Origin: Arthrobacter ramosus
GTDB lineage: Bacteria; Actinomycetota; Actinomycetes; Actinomycetales; Micrococcaceae
Reading direction: 5' to 3'
Assembly: GCF_039535095.1 (NCBI RefSeq)
Contig: NZ_BAAAWN010000001.1
Location: 992,001 to 1,056,000, forward strand
Length of the DNA stretch: 64,000 nt
The position numbers were made by a program, and so were the translations under genes. The notes under the pieces were generated by a model. That model was not told the origin of the DNA and did no database searches. It worked only from the letters and a program-made list of their open reading frames with translations. Position 1 is the stretch's first letter; every line of letters starts with the position of its first letter. This document shows positions 7,937 to 17,171 of the stretch, in pieces.

Positions 7937-9073
7937 TCATCGGAGCGGGTTGGCCGCGAGGCCTTCGGTGCTGACGAGCACAATGACGGAGTCGTTGGTG
8001 ATGCCCAGCTGGCGGCGTCGTTCGTCGTCGCCCAAGGCGGCCCGGACGCCTGCAAGCGTTGAGGCTCCGCAGGGTCCTGCGTCCTGGCCCAGGTCTCCGA
8101 GGTCCAGCACGGCCCGGCGGCATTCTTCCTCGGACACGCTGACGGCGCCGTCAAGGCCGGCCAGCAGGGATGGCCAGCCCAGTTCCGAGGGCGTGCCGCA
8201 GTTCAGGCCGGACATGATCGTGGGGAAGGAAGTATCGACGACGACCGGTTCACCCGCCTGTAGAGAACGGGCGATGCAGGCTGCTGTCTCCGGCTCAACA
8301 CTAAGGAGCGACGGAGCACTGGTGCCGGGGTTCCTGTAGTGATCAACCATGGCGTGGGCCAAGGATCCCACTCCGACCGGGCAGGCCACCAGGTCCGCTC
8401 CGGCGTGTCCTGACTGTGCCAATGATTCATCGATCTCAGCGAAAAGCGTGGTGTATCCGTCGACGATCCAACGGGGAATGTCGGTGTACCCGGCCCAAGC
8501 GGTGTCCTGGATCAGCACGTCCCGGCTACTGCCGGCGGTGGACGCTGCGGCGGCGGCCACGACATCGTCGTAGATGGCGTCGACTTCGATCAGCTCGGCG
8601 CCTTCGCCCCTGATCGCGTCGACGGCGGCGGCACTGAGACCGTTCGGGATGTATATCCGCGCGCTGAGTCCCAGCAGGGCGGCCATCCGCGACACGGCGC
8701 GGCCATGGTTGCCGTCAGTGGCTGTCACCAGCACCGGCAGTGACCCGGCATCCGCACCGGAGGGCAGGTGTTCGCGGAGCTCCGGGACGGTCATGGTGCC
8801 GGCGTCAAGGCCCTGCCGTTCACAGAGCGCGCGGCAGACAGCCCAGGAGGCGCCGAGGATCTTGAATGCCGGCAGACCGAGCCGGTTGGATTCGTCTTTG
8901 AGGAAGACCCGTCCGACGCTGAGTTCGGCCGCCACGGAAGGAAGCTCGGTCAGCGGCGTCGCCGAGTAACCGGCCAGGGTGCGGTGGAAGGACAGAGCCG
9001 AGGCCGGAGGAGCCGTCTGCCACCTCCGGGCATCGGGATTGGCGTACCAGTAAGCGGTGTGAGTTGAAGGCAT
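7937..9073 (-). CDS. dpaL: Diaminopropionate ammonia-lyase-like PLP enzyme
   Basis: About 378 residues from the ATG at 9073; a TTG six codons upstream is also possible and neither has a strong ribosome site. Fold-type II PLP enzyme: the Schiff-base lysine is Lys71 in LGLPAFKILGASWA, followed by TDGNHGRAVSRMA and the phosphate-cradle region VGVGSLAHAM. The motifs DESNRLGLPAFK and TDGNHGRAV are those of diaminopropionate ammonia-lyases, which convert 2,3-diaminopropionate (and sometimes serine) to pyruvate and ammonia via aminoacrylate. First gene of the lyase-M20-ridA-lysR operon. A related dehydratase specificity cannot be excluded. Confidence 0.83.
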   Translation of the reverse strand: MPSTHTAYWYANPDARRWQTAPPASALSFHRTLAGYSATPLTELPSVAAELSVGRVFLKDESNRLGLPAFKILGASWAVCRALCERQGLDAGTMTVPELREHLPSGADAGSLPVLVTATDGNHGRAVSRMAALLGLSARIYIPNGLSAAAVDAIRGEGAELIEVDAIYDDVVAAAAASTAGSSRDVLIQDTAWAGYTDIPRWIVDGYTTLFAEIDESLAQSGHAGADLVACPVGVGSLAHAMVDHYRNPGTSAPSLLSVEPETAACIARSLQAGEPVVVDTSFPTIMSGLNCGTPSELGWPSLLAGLDGAVSVSEEECRRAVLDLGDLGQDAGPCGASTLAGVRAALGDDERRRQLGITNDSVIVLVSTEGLAANPLR

Positions 9074-9343
9074 GAGTCCATGATCCGACAACCGATCTAA
9101 AAGAAAAAGCGATGATTAACGGTCAATTCCTTCCACTTCTTCTTAACATTCCCGAGGAGGGGCGTTCGGGCTATATACAATTTTCCTTCACTGTATGAGC
9201 CACAAAAAGCCGCTTTTTCTTCGAGGGCTTCTGGGGAAGTATTTAGCGGACAGTGAGCGGCGCCACAGACGCGGCCCGGCGGGTGGTTGATTCCCAGCGA
9301 ATCGACAGAGCCCGATTCCCTTTCACGAAAGCAGTCCCGACAC
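9074..9343. promoter_or_regulatory. Divergent promoter region, lyase operon / permease
   Basis: Non-coding DNA between two divergent transcription units, rich in A/T compared with its surroundings. A TATATACAAT stretch at about 9171-9180 is the most -10-like sequence. No perfect LysR-type operator could be fixed by eye. The shared position suggests joint control of the permease and the catabolic genes. Confidence 0.45.
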
Positions 9344-10855
9344 ATGACTTCAATGTTCGAATCCAGTACTGCCGTCTCCGACGGACCAGACCGCCCCAAG
9401 AGCACCAACTCCGGAAACCCCGGCTTCAAAGATGAAGAAGAGGGTTACCACAAAGGCCTGAGTGCCCGGCAGATCCAGATGATCGGGATCGGAGGCGCCA
9501 TCGGAACAGGCCTGTTCATGGGCGCCGGCGGACGTCTGGCGGCGGCCGGACCCGGCCTGATCCTCGTCTACGCGGTGTGCGGTTTCTTCGCCTTCCTTAT
9601 CCTGCGCGCCCTCGGCGAGTTGGTGCTGCACCGCCCGTCTTCGGGTTCCTTTGTCTCGTACGCCCGGGAATTCTTCGGCGAGAAAGCCGCGTTCACCGTC
9701 GGCTGGCTGTACTGGCTGAACTGGTCGATGATCGCCATCGTGGACGTCACAGCCGTGGCCCTGTACATGAACTTCTTCAAGAAATACGTCCCTGGCATCG
9801 CGGACGTCCCCCAGTGGCTGTTCGCCCTCGCTGCACTGGTCCTGGTCCTGGGCCTAAACCTCGTCTCAGTGAAGGTGTTCGGTGAGCTCGAATTCTGGTT
9901 CTCCCTAATCAAAGTCTTGGCCCTGGTCACCTTCCTCATCGTCGGGGTCTGTTTCGTTGCCTTCGGAACCCCCGTCGCCGGACACACTGCCGGCTTCAGC
10001 CTCATCTCCGACAACGGAGGCCTGTTCCCGAACGGTGTCCTGCCGGCCCTTGTCGTGATCCAGGGCGTCATCTTCGCCTACGGCGCCATTGAACTTGTCG
10101 GGACCGCGGCAGGCGAAACCGAGCACCCCGAAAAGGTCATGCCGAAGGCGATCAACGCCGTGGTCTTCCGGATCGGCGTCTTCTACGTCGGGTCCGTCCT
10201 GCTGCTCTCGTGCCTGCTCCCGTACACGGCCTACAAGGCGGGGGAGAGCCCCTTCGTGACGTTCTTCGGATCCATCGGGATCACCGGCGGAGACGCCATC
10301 ATGAACCTCATCGTGCTCACCGCGGCCCTCTCATCACTCAACGCAGGCCTCTACTCCACCGGCCGGATAATGCGCTCCCTGTCAGCCGCCGGATCCGCAC
10401 CCAAATTCGCCGGACGCATGAACAAAGCAGGCGTCCCCTACGGCGGAATCCTCATGACCGCCGGTATCGCGCTGCTCGGAGTCGGGCTAAACGCCGTCGT
10501 CCCCGAATCGGCCTTCGAGATTGTCCTGAATGTCTCCTCGCTCTGTCTCATCACAGCCTGGGCCGCGATCGTCCTGTGCCAGCTGAAGCTCTGGCACTGG
10601 GCCCGCCAAGGAAAGATCCGCCGACCCACATTCCGCCTCTTCGGAGCACCATGGACAGGCATCCTCACGCTCGTATTCCTCGCTGCCGTCCTGGTCCTGA
10701 TGGCCATGGACTACCCGGTCGGCACCTACACCATCGGCTCCATTGCCCTCATCATCCCGCTGCTGGTCCTTGGCTGGTTCCTCGCACGCGGCAACATCCG
10801 CGACGTCGCGGCACGCCGCGACGTCCAAGGCGAACACTCCGGATCCCACGCTTAA
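9344..10855 (+). CDS. APC-family amino acid permease (AnsP/CycA/GabP type)
   Basis: 503 residues from the ATG at 9344. After a hydrophilic N-terminus, [26 protein letters not shown] is the signature first segment of the amino acid transporter (AAT) family, followed by about twelve membrane helices. E-x-V-G-T-A-x-G-E-T appears after helix 6, also typical. It faces the lyase/M20/RidA operon across a shared promoter region, so it probably imports that pathway's amino acid by proton symport. The specific substrate cannot be read from sequence. Confidence 0.9.
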   Translation: MTSMFESSTAVSDGPDRPKSTNSGNPGFKDEEEGYHKGLSARQIQMIGIGGAIGTGLFMGAGGRLAAAGPGLILVYAVCGFFAFLILRALGELVLHRPSSGSFVSYAREFFGEKAAFTVGWLYWLNWSMIAIVDVTAVALYMNFFKKYVPGIADVPQWLFALAALVLVLGLNLVSVKVFGELEFWFSLIKVLALVTFLIVGVCFVAFGTPVAGHTAGFSLISDNGGLFPNGVLPALVVIQGVIFAYGAIELVGTAAGETEHPEKVMPKAINAVVFRIGVFYVGSVLLLSCLLPYTAYKAGESPFVTFFGSIGITGGDAIMNLIVLTAALSSLNAGLYSTGRIMRSLSAAGSAPKFAGRMNKAGVPYGGILMTAGIALLGVGLNAVVPESAFEIVLNVSSLCLITAWAAIVLCQLKLWHWARQGKIRRPTFRLFGAPWTGILTLVFLAAVLVLMAMDYPVGTYTIGSIALIIPLLVLGWFLARGNIRDVAARRDVQGEHSGSHA

Positions 10856-10871
10856 ATCTTTCAAAACACCA

Positions 10872-10903
10872 ATGTCGGTTCCCCCTCGATGGGTAGCCGA
10901 CAT
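10872..10903 (+). terminator. Weak hairpin after the permease gene
   Basis: ATGTCGG at 10872-10878 pairs with CCGACAT at 10897-10903 over an 18-base loop, starting 17 bases after the permease stop. There is no T-tract. It may end permease transcription, but the stem is short. Confidence 0.3.
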
Positions 10904-10949
10904 CCGGCTAGGAGCTCAATGACGGCCTCTTTCGCGCCGGCGTCCCGCG

Positions 10950-11372
10950 AAGGTGCACTTCCCCGGGATGCCGATCGAGGTGGAGCGCCTTGCCCTGGAG
11001 CACGAGCCGGCGCTCATCGTTGCCGATTGGTCTGCGTACGCGCGCCGGCTGGACTTTGCCGAGTTCCGCCGGATCGCCGACCTGGTGGGCGCGTACCCGA
11101 TGGTGGACATGGCACATTTCGCAAGCCTAGTGGCACCGGGGCTGCGCCCGTCCCCGGTCCGGCACGCGCACGTCACGACGTCCACGACGCCACAAGACCC
11201 TCGCCGGTCCGCGCGGCCGGCATCATCCTCTCCAACGACGCCGACATCGCCGGGAAGATCAACTCGGCGGTGTTCCCGGGACAGCAGGGTGGTCCGTTGG
11301 AGCACGTGATCGCCGGCAACGCCGTCGCCTTCAAGATCGCTGCCTCGGACGAGTTTAAGGAAGAAGGGCTCC
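10950..11372 (+). pseudogene. Serine hydroxymethyltransferase (glyA) internal fragment
   Basis: The first frame gives [10 protein letters not shown]...[11 protein letters not shown] and [12 protein letters not shown]. After a frameshift near 11180-11200 the match continues with HKTLAGPRG, then [28 protein letters not shown] and AVAFKIAAS. These are successive conserved blocks of GlyA around and after the PLP lysine. About 170 N-terminal and 130 C-terminal residues are missing, so this is a dead fragment. The following 230 bases to 11605 show no recognisable gene. Confidence 0.82.
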
Positions 11373-11605
11373 TAGCAAGCTGTCCACAAAACCATACGGC
11401 AGCAGAAGGTTTGGGCGGTTCCACAATGCTCGTCACGATCCCGCGGCACGGCCGCGTGGCAGTGGCGATTTGCCCACCGTTTACCCGCCGGAAACCACGA
11501 ACGGTAATGGAAAATGATTAGCATGCATAGCGCCCGATTGGGCCATTCTGCCCCGAATCCAGGCATCGACGACATCCACTGAGTGCTGACGAAAAGCGGC
11601 CGCTG

Positions 11606-12643
11606 CTAATCCGACGTTCCAAGTCCCTGGCTCCGGTATGCGGTGTCTTTGTCCATATTCCAGCCGGCGAGCATTCCAGAGCCGAGGAGCTGGTCGCTGA
11701 GTTTGGCCAGTCGGTAGCCGGGGTCGGCTTCCAGGGCGAGTTGCATGTATTGGTGGGCTTTGCTTCCGCGGCCTTCCCACCAATTGATGTAGCCGATAGC
11801 GGTAAGGAGCGGCGCTGAGTGTTTGGTGCTGCTGTAGGTGTAGGCGTGGAGGAGTATTTGCTGGGCCCATTCGACGCGGGTCCATTGTGGCTTGCCGGGA
11901 GTTTGGGCGAGCAGGATTTGTTCCATGGGGCCGTCGACGCCTGGGATGTCTGCCATCAGCTGGTCGCGGATGGCTGCGAACTGGAAGTTTGCGATCAAAG
12001 CGATGGTTTGGTCGCCAGTCGGGTAGGCTTTGGCCTCGAGGATCCCAGCCCACAGTGTGCGCGCCTTTTCGATCGCACTGTGGTCGTGGCACTTCCCGAT
12101 CGATTCGATGTGGGCCTCTACGGCATCAAAGGTCGTTGTCTCCTTGGCCGATGCCGGAAGGGTGATCCGGCCGGTTCGTGCGACCGTACTTCCGCGGTAG
12201 ACAAGTTCGGCGTTGATTTCGCTGGAGTCGACCATCGAAAGCGGCAGTACGCAGTTGAGGTTTGGGTCGTCGTCGTACTGTGAGACGGTCTGGTCTCCGA
12301 CGAGGAGGCCGTCGCGGATGGTGATCTGTCTCTCGGCCAGAGCGCCGGTCAGCGCGGCGATGACTGCTGCGTATGGCTTGGCTTGGCCGGTTGTCGTTGG
12401 GGCCGAGGTGTAGACGGCGAACAACGCGCTGGTGGCGTTGGTGTCGTTGGCGAGATAGCCGGCGACTGTTCGCGCGTAGGCGCGTTCGCTGCCGTCGTGC
12501 TTGGGGAGGTCTACGCGGAGTGTCACGCCGATGTGGTTGGTGTCCAGGGTGATGCAAACGAGGCTTTCCTGGGGCCAGAATCCCAGGGTGTGGCCGATGA
12601 AACTGAGGACATCGGCAGGGGTCTTGATGGTGAGTGTTTCCAT
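11606..12643 (-). CDS. DUF4192 domain-containing protein
   Basis: 345 residues from the ATG at 12643, preceded by AGGAGAAAGATC. It has the DUF4192 layout: an N-terminal block (ADVLSFIGHTLGFWPQESLVCITL), a middle block with ANDTNATSALFAVYT, and a C-terminal helical block with WARVE/WEGRGSKAHQYMQLALEADPGYRLAKL, where a worker-like helical repeat is visible. The family is common in Actinobacteria and has no established function. A broken paralogue lies at 4168-4755. No operon partner on the same strand within 300 bp. Confidence 0.85.
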   Translation of the reverse strand: METLTIKTPADVLSFIGHTLGFWPQESLVCITLDTNHIGVTLRVDLPKHDGSERAYARTVAGYLANDTNATSALFAVYTSAPTTTGQAKPYAAVIAALTGALAERQITIRDGLLVGDQTVSQYDDDPNLNCVLPLSMVDSSEINAELVYRGSTVARTGRITLPASAKETTTFDAVEAHIESIGKCHDHSAIEKARTLWAGILEAKAYPTGDQTIALIANFQFAAIRDQLMADIPGVDGPMEQILLAQTPGKPQWTRVEWAQQILLHAYTYSSTKHSAPLLTAIGYINWWEGRGSKAHQYMQLALEADPGYRLAKLSDQLLGSGMLAGWNMDKDTAYRSQGLGTSD

Positions 12644-12965
12644 GATCTTTCTCCTTCAGAGGCGGCGTCGGCCTTTAGCCGTTAAGTTTCGGCGTCGTTC
12701 TGATACGGGGACCGCTGCTGGGCATGAGGGGCCGGAGTGCAACTTGGGGAACCGGCAACGATTCAAAAGTTCGCGAGGAAATAAGCGGAGCGCCGAGCGA
12801 AGTTTTGGATCGGGGCCGGCGTAAGGCGCCCTGGTTGCGCGGAGGTCCTGCCCAGCGATGATCGAGCATCAGAATGACAAACAGCGAAGATTCTTCTGGC
12901 TCTTCATGGCTGGGTCGGGGCAGCGCGGCATGACGCCGGGACGTCTTGTTACATCGCCGAGGAAT
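12644..12965. other. Intergenic stretch with no recognised content
   Basis: 322 bases upstream of the DUF4192 gene and downstream of the MAB_1171c gene. The only assignable element is the DUF4192 ribosome-binding site at about 12646-12655. A 64-codon minus-strand frame (12675-12869) shows no domain and no ribosome site. I see no hairpin or RNA gene. Confidence 0.4.
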
Positions 12966-13970
12966 CTATCGTGTGAGCCGTGCGCCGGAGCGCCTCTCGA
13001 GCGCGAATTCGGCGCGTTCGACGACGGAGCGGTCATGTGCGTCGAGCCGCGACTCCGTCGCTGGGCTAGCCATTTCACAGTCGCGGATTTCAACCAGGCG
13101 TCGGTGCAGCTGTGTTTCGGCGTGCCGGCTGAGGACGATGAGCGCGCTGGCCCGTCGCTTATCGAGGATCAGGTCGTGGTGGGTGAAAGCCACACGGTTC
13201 CAGATCGGCCCGATTTCCAGGAGCAGGAGCCGGACATGGAGGAGGAAGTTCCCGTGTTTAAGGTGGCCTTCGAGCCGGGGGAGAAGCAGTCCAAGGCTCA
13301 CAAGCAGAACCGCGAATGTTTCGCCCACCCAGTAGAGGACGGTCAGAACGGCCGCCAATGGGCTGGCAGCGCCATCGATCTTTGTGACGACTCCATAGAC
13401 CAGACGGTCGACGAGGACCAGAGCAAAGAGGATGCATCCGATGGCGATAAGGACGAAGGCAGATCGGAAAGCACGGGCCCGCATGCTGGGGACATTGTCA
13501 TGGCACACCCGTGCGATATCGAGGCAGATCCACATGATGAACGCGGACCCGCTCCAGAGGAACACTGCCATCCCTGCTTGGTCGCCGTAGGTCAGAGGTA
13601 AGTTGGGATCAGTGACGTCGGCGCGGCTCGTGAGAAATCCTGCCGTCACTGCCGAGGACGCGATGACCGCAGCCCACCGGCCGAAGGCGAGTTGCCGACG
13701 TCTTACTTCAATGTCTTCAACTGCCGCCAGTAGGATGGCCGTCCGGAATTGCCAGAATCCCAGGAGCAGAGACAAAAGGGTGACCAGACCGACGTGGTTC
13801 CGGCCGCCGAGCAATGGATCGACGCCGTGATAGACGGCCGGGATGTACAAGGTGCAGGCGATTGCAGCGAGGATGGTTGCACGGAAGACGCTGCCGCGGT
13901 GCGGATCGAGCGCTGCGGGCAGCCGGAGGATGGTCAATACCCAGAGAGTGGCTGCCGGCACGTAATCCAT
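12966..13970 (-). CDS. MAB_1171c-family (DUF6545) membrane protein
   Basis: 334 residues. Seven hydrophobic helices fill residues 5-235, the last ending in ETFAVLLVSLGLLLPRL. A cytoplasmic C-terminal domain of about 100 residues follows, starting LLHVRLLLLEIGPIW and containing HHDLILDKRRASALIVLSRH. This matches the actinobacterial family annotated as MAB_1171c putative transporter, with the soluble tail called DUF6545. Its ATG overlaps the stop of the ImmA/IrrE gene by one base. Family members repeatedly neighbour ImmA/IrrE peptidases and HTH regulators; a transport role has not been shown. No HTH gene is visible here. Confidence 0.8.
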   Translation of the reverse strand: MDYVPAATLWVLTILRLPAALDPHRGSVFRATILAAIACTLYIPAVYHGVDPLLGGRNHVGLVTLLSLLLGFWQFRTAILLAAVEDIEVRRRQLAFGRWAAVIASSAVTAGFLTSRADVTDPNLPLTYGDQAGMAVFLWSGSAFIMWICLDIARVCHDNVPSMRARAFRSAFVLIAIGCILFALVLVDRLVYGVVTKIDGAASPLAAVLTVLYWVGETFAVLLVSLGLLLPRLEGHLKHGNFLLHVRLLLLEIGPIWNRVAFTHHDLILDKRRASALIVLSRHAETQLHRRLVEIRDCEMASPATESRLDAHDRSVVERAEFALERRSGARLTR

Positions 13971-14455
13971 CAGCCGAACACTTTGCGGAACGCCAACGGC
14001 TCCGGCGGCGTACCGGCGTCGCTGTTGATGATGCGCGTCGCGAGCCGATCGGCGAGAGCTTCGGCGGCAAGCTCTGCGTCGTCGGTGTAGCTGCTCCGGG
14101 CGAGCGCACGCAGCACCCGTTCAGGGTCGAGGTCGGGGAGGAAGCTCTTGACCAGTTCGCTGCTAATGCCTTCAAGATCGTGGTCGAGGATCATGTGGCT
14201 GAATTCGTGGAGGATGATCTGTTGCCGGTGCCAGTCTGATTTGGTCGGTGCGTGGAGGACGACGTCCCGGTCCTCGCAGATGAGCCAGACCCCGCACAGT
14301 TCTTCTTTAGCTAGTTCTGGAAGTTCCGTTACCGTGATGGTCCTGCCGCGTTTTCGCTCCAGTTTCTCGTGGATGAGCTGCAGCGTGGCGTCATCGGGCA
14401 AGCTGAACGCATGTTCTGCTTTCCGCGCTATTTTGCGGGCTTCACGGTAGTTCAT
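13970..14455 (-). CDS. ImmA/IrrE-family metallopeptidase
   Basis: 161 residues. The zinc motif HEFSH (HExxH type) lies near residue 82 in IILHEFSHMILDH, with a downstream helix DDAELAAEALADRLATR supplying the likely third ligand Glu. Members cleave or inactivate HTH repressors, for example ImmA on ICEBs1 ImmR or IrrE on DdrO, in mobile elements and stress circuits. Stop overlaps the MAB_1171c start by one base; start lies inside the tail of the MpaB gene (14-bp overlap), so the three are co-transcribed. The usual repressor partner is not next to it. Confidence 0.9.
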   Translation of the reverse strand: MNYREARKIARKAEHAFSLPDDATLQLIHEKLERKRGRTITVTELPELAKEELCGVWLICEDRDVVLHAPTKSDWHRQQIILHEFSHMILDHDLEGISSELVKSFLPDLDPERVLRALARSSYTDDAELAAEALADRLATRIINSDAGTPPEPLAFRKVFG

Positions 14456-15350
14456 GGCCGGACGGGACAGAGGAGGACGGAACGTTGACCGGACCGATCT
14501 GGTCCAGGGAATACCCGCCGGGGTACAGGCGCGAGCCTGCGGCGCCGGGAGTGAAATGTGGTTTGGTTTTCAGCGGACGACGGCGGCGGATCGCGTTGCG
14601 TGCGGCGAGTCCGGTTTTGAGGCCGGTTCGGGAGATCCGGCCCGCTCGGGGGAGGCAGAGCGCGTCGGTGAGGCGGCCGTCGTCGAGCATTGTGCTGATG
14701 AGACGCTTGGCGAGAGGGCGCAGAGGCGCTGGCAGTCGGCTCTGGAAAACTTGGACCGTGCTATCCATGAGGAGTTGGCCTTCGGCTGACCGAGCGACGT
14801 GGGCGGCCTCGTAGCGGTCGAAGAAGTTCTCGGCTTCCGCGTAGGTGGCCGGCATGCCGGTGATGTTCATGCGGCTGCCCAGTTCGGTGAAAAAGCGCGA
14901 GGCGGCCGCGAGCTCAGCTGTTGTGGGTTGGCGCCAGGCCTGTTTCTGGATCCAGCGGATCGGTACGACCAGCAGCGTGAGGAGGACGTAGAGGAAGTCG
15001 TCCTTGGTTCCGGGTACATTGCGGTGAACACGGTTGAGTAACTCGACCATGGTGCGGCCGCGGTCGCTGTCCAGACCGCAGGAGACGAGCTCATAGATGA
15101 CGATGGCCGTGTCGTAAGAGCGCTTCATGGGGCGCTGCTGGATTTCGGCGTTCGCGTGCAGGGTCGCCGCGATGCTTGGGATCGCGAAGTTGCGGTAGTA
15201 CGCGAGGAAGAACCCAAGTTCCGTGTCCGCGGCGAGGTCGAAGAGAGCCATTTGGCGGAAGGTGGTCTCCCAGTCACTCGGGGAGGCGGTGTGCTGGCGG
15301 TGGAGGCTCGCAGCAAGGGTAGCGTTGATGTTCAAGGTTCCCCCGTTCAC
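14442..15350 (-). CDS. MpaB-family (DUF2236) oxygenase-like protein
   Basis: 302 residues from a GTG at 15350, with no clear ribosome site, so the start is uncertain. The core resembles the latex-clearing/MpaB-prime family: LGFFLAYYRNFAIPSIAATLHANAEI, the YDTAIVIYELVSCG helix with an Arg-containing stretch, and NRVHRNVPGTKDDFLYVLLTLLVVPIRWI. Characterised relatives are heme proteins that oxidise hydrophobic or mycophenolate-type substrates. Heme-ligand residues could not be assigned with certainty. Its link to the overlapping ImmA gene is unexplained. Confidence 0.72.
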   Translation of the reverse strand: MNGGTLNINATLAASLHRQHTASPSDWETTFRQMALFDLAADTELGFFLAYYRNFAIPSIAATLHANAEIQQRPMKRSYDTAIVIYELVSCGLDSDRGRTMVELLNRVHRNVPGTKDDFLYVLLTLLVVPIRWIQKQAWRQPTTAELAAASRFFTELGSRMNITGMPATYAEAENFFDRYEAAHVARSAEGQLLMDSTVQVFQSRLPAPLRPLAKRLISTMLDDGRLTDALCLPRAGRISRTGLKTGLAARNAIRRRRPLKTKPHFTPGAAGSRLYPGGYSLDQIGPVNVPSSSVPSGHELP

Positions 15351-15458
15351 CGTGTCCGAAGTCCGCGTTCGAAACTGGGGCTCCAGCTCCCCAGCTAAGC
15401 TGACCTATTCCATGGTAAAACCGTTGTGATGACGTGGCTAGTTAACTTGTAGACGGGT

Positions 15459-15971
15459 CTACTCTGAGTCCGGCGGAGTCGCCTTCGCCAGCGCCCCGAT
15501 CAAGCCCCTTTCTCCTTCGCGCATCATGAGGGCGTGGGCGGCGGTGAAGGCTGGGGCCGCTATTGGAGCCAGGAAAGTCATCCATCGCTGGGTGGGGCAG
15601 ACCTTCCATTCGATGTCCATGCGCGTGGCTGTGCCCTTGGCCTCAGGGGTGAGAGTGACCTTTCCGGTGCCGTCGAGATGGCCGCCGGCGTCGAAGTCAA
15701 TTTCGCTCGGGGTGGTGACCTTCGTCGGATGGATACTGATCGTGAGGGTGTAGCCGAGCGAGGCCTTGAAGTTGAGGAATGCGGTTGTTGCCTTGAGGAT
15801 ATCTTCCTGGGCACTGCTGGCTGGATCGGTGCGAACCAGCGGCGCGGCAAAGCTGCAATGCGGCCACCACTTGGGCCAGCTCATGTCGATGTCCGCGATG
15901 ATGGCCCACACTTGCTCCCGGGTGGACGGGAGATGCCAAGTGGAGCCGAGGTCGAAGGTGCGCGGGGTCAT
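15459..15971 (-). CDS. SRPBCC (polyketide cyclase/START-like) protein
   Basis: 170 residues, ATG at 15971. The opening FDLGSTWHLPSTREQVWAIIADIDMSWPKWWPH is the first strand-helix unit of the SRPBCC fold, in which a long C-terminal helix closes a hydrophobic pocket; WRMTFLAP...HALMMREGERGLIGAL is that helix. These proteins bind or transform hydrophobic ligands. It is 108 bp downstream-adjacent to the MpaB gene start on the same strand but separated by DNA without overlap. Substrate unknown. Confidence 0.78.
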   Translation of the reverse strand: MTPRTFDLGSTWHLPSTREQVWAIIADIDMSWPKWWPHCSFAAPLVRTDPASSAQEDILKATTAFLNFKASLGYTLTISIHPTKVTTPSEIDFDAGGHLDGTGKVTLTPEAKGTATRMDIEWKVCPTQRWMTFLAPIAAPAFTAAHALMMREGERGLIGALAKATPPDSE

Positions 15972-16217
15972 GAGGACATTCTGGCAGCGACTTGGTGATG
16001 AACCTCAATCGTTCCTGGGGTTGGTTCGGTGGCGAAATGCATGACAGAAGCGCCGCCGCGTTTGGTCCACGCTGCCGACCGTAAGTAAGAACTTGCGTCG
16101 ATGATGACAGCGCCATGCGATGTAGCTGATGCGTCAGGTAGCTGCTCCATAGCGTTTTTCAATTTCCGACGCGGGATACCGATAGGCTTGTCCGATCGTG
16201 CTTAGTGAGGGGGTGGC

Positions 16218-17171
16218 GTGTTGCCGCATACAGGGGCTACGTCTGCCTGGAGCGATTGGTATCGCTGCTGCCATGATGACCGCTTCGCTCAGTCGCAGGG
16301 AACAGATTTTGAGCATTACGTGACACAGGCTCTCAGCATCATTCACGGGCCCGACTTCATCAACCCTTTGCCCAAAGGGCAGCTCGGGGACTTTGGGTGC
16401 GACGGCATCACGGGGGACGGCGATATCGCCTATGCATGTTTCGGCTACTTGCCCAACCGCGCTTCCGAAAAGGCTTTGGCGGTGAAAGTGGCGTCCGATT
16501 TCACTCGCGCTAAGGAAATGTGGCCAACCTTTGGCAGTTGGCGGTTTGTCTCGAACGTTGGAATGGGTCCGTTGGCCACTCAAGCCCTAATCAGCATCAA
16601 CCGGGAACATAAAATTGGTTCCGTCCGGGCCATCAAAGCTACTTCATTCGACCGGGATCGGTTCTGGAATGAACTGCTCCTCCCGTTGACGGCTCCTGAG
16701 CTGGACAAGATATTTCCCGGAGTCCCCCACGCCCAGAACATTCAGTTGCAGGATCTAGTGCCTCTGCTGGACAAGCTAGGACAAGCTGGTCTGCAGGGGA
16801 CTGAAGACGCTCCAGAGGGTGCCGTCCCGCCGCAGAAAATGGAATTCAATAAGCTTTCGAGGCGTGTTCAGCTGGAGTTCAGCAACGCTCGCGTGCACAT
16901 GCCGGCGATACGCGATTGGTTCGCAGGACATAGCGATCCAACCTTGCGTGACGCTCAAGGAGTTAGATTTCGGGAAATCTACTTGGATGTCCGTAGGAGC
17001 GCAACGAACTCAAACGAAGTGGTCGAAAGGTTGTACATCAGCCTTGGTGGGCAGAACTTCCGGCTGGACGACGATCTGGCTAACGCGGTATACGCGGTGA
17101 CAGCATTCTTCTTCGATGAATGCGACATCTTTGAATTGCCCCCGGAGAATTGGACTATGGAGCAAGTATGA
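16218..17171 (+). CDS. ABC-three-component system effector/CTD protein
   Basis: 317 residues from a GTG at 16218, with GAGGGGG just upstream. The N-terminal 110 residues look like a restriction-endonuclease-type fold: GTDFEHYVTQAL with a Glu, then PKGQLGDFGCDGI with acidic residues, then the strand DIAYACFGY; the expected E/QxK is not obvious. The rest (residues 180-317), ending NAVYAVTAFFFDECDIFELP, resembles the C-terminal domain that recruits ABC-3C effectors. Its stop overlaps the middle-component ATG (ATGA 17168-17171). Nuclease activity is inference. Confidence 0.8.
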   Translation: MLPHTGATSAWSDWYRCCHDDRFAQSQGTDFEHYVTQALSIIHGPDFINPLPKGQLGDFGCDGITGDGDIAYACFGYLPNRASEKALAVKVASDFTRAKEMWPTFGSWRFVSNVGMGPLATQALISINREHKIGSVRAIKATSFDRDRFWNELLLPLTAPELDKIFPGVPHAQNIQLQDLVPLLDKLGQAGLQGTEDAPEGAVPPQKMEFNKLSRRVQLEFSNARVHMPAIRDWFAGHSDPTLRDAQGVRFREIYLDVRRSATNSNEVVERLYISLGGQNFRLDDDLANAVYAVTAFFFDECDIFELPPENWTMEQV

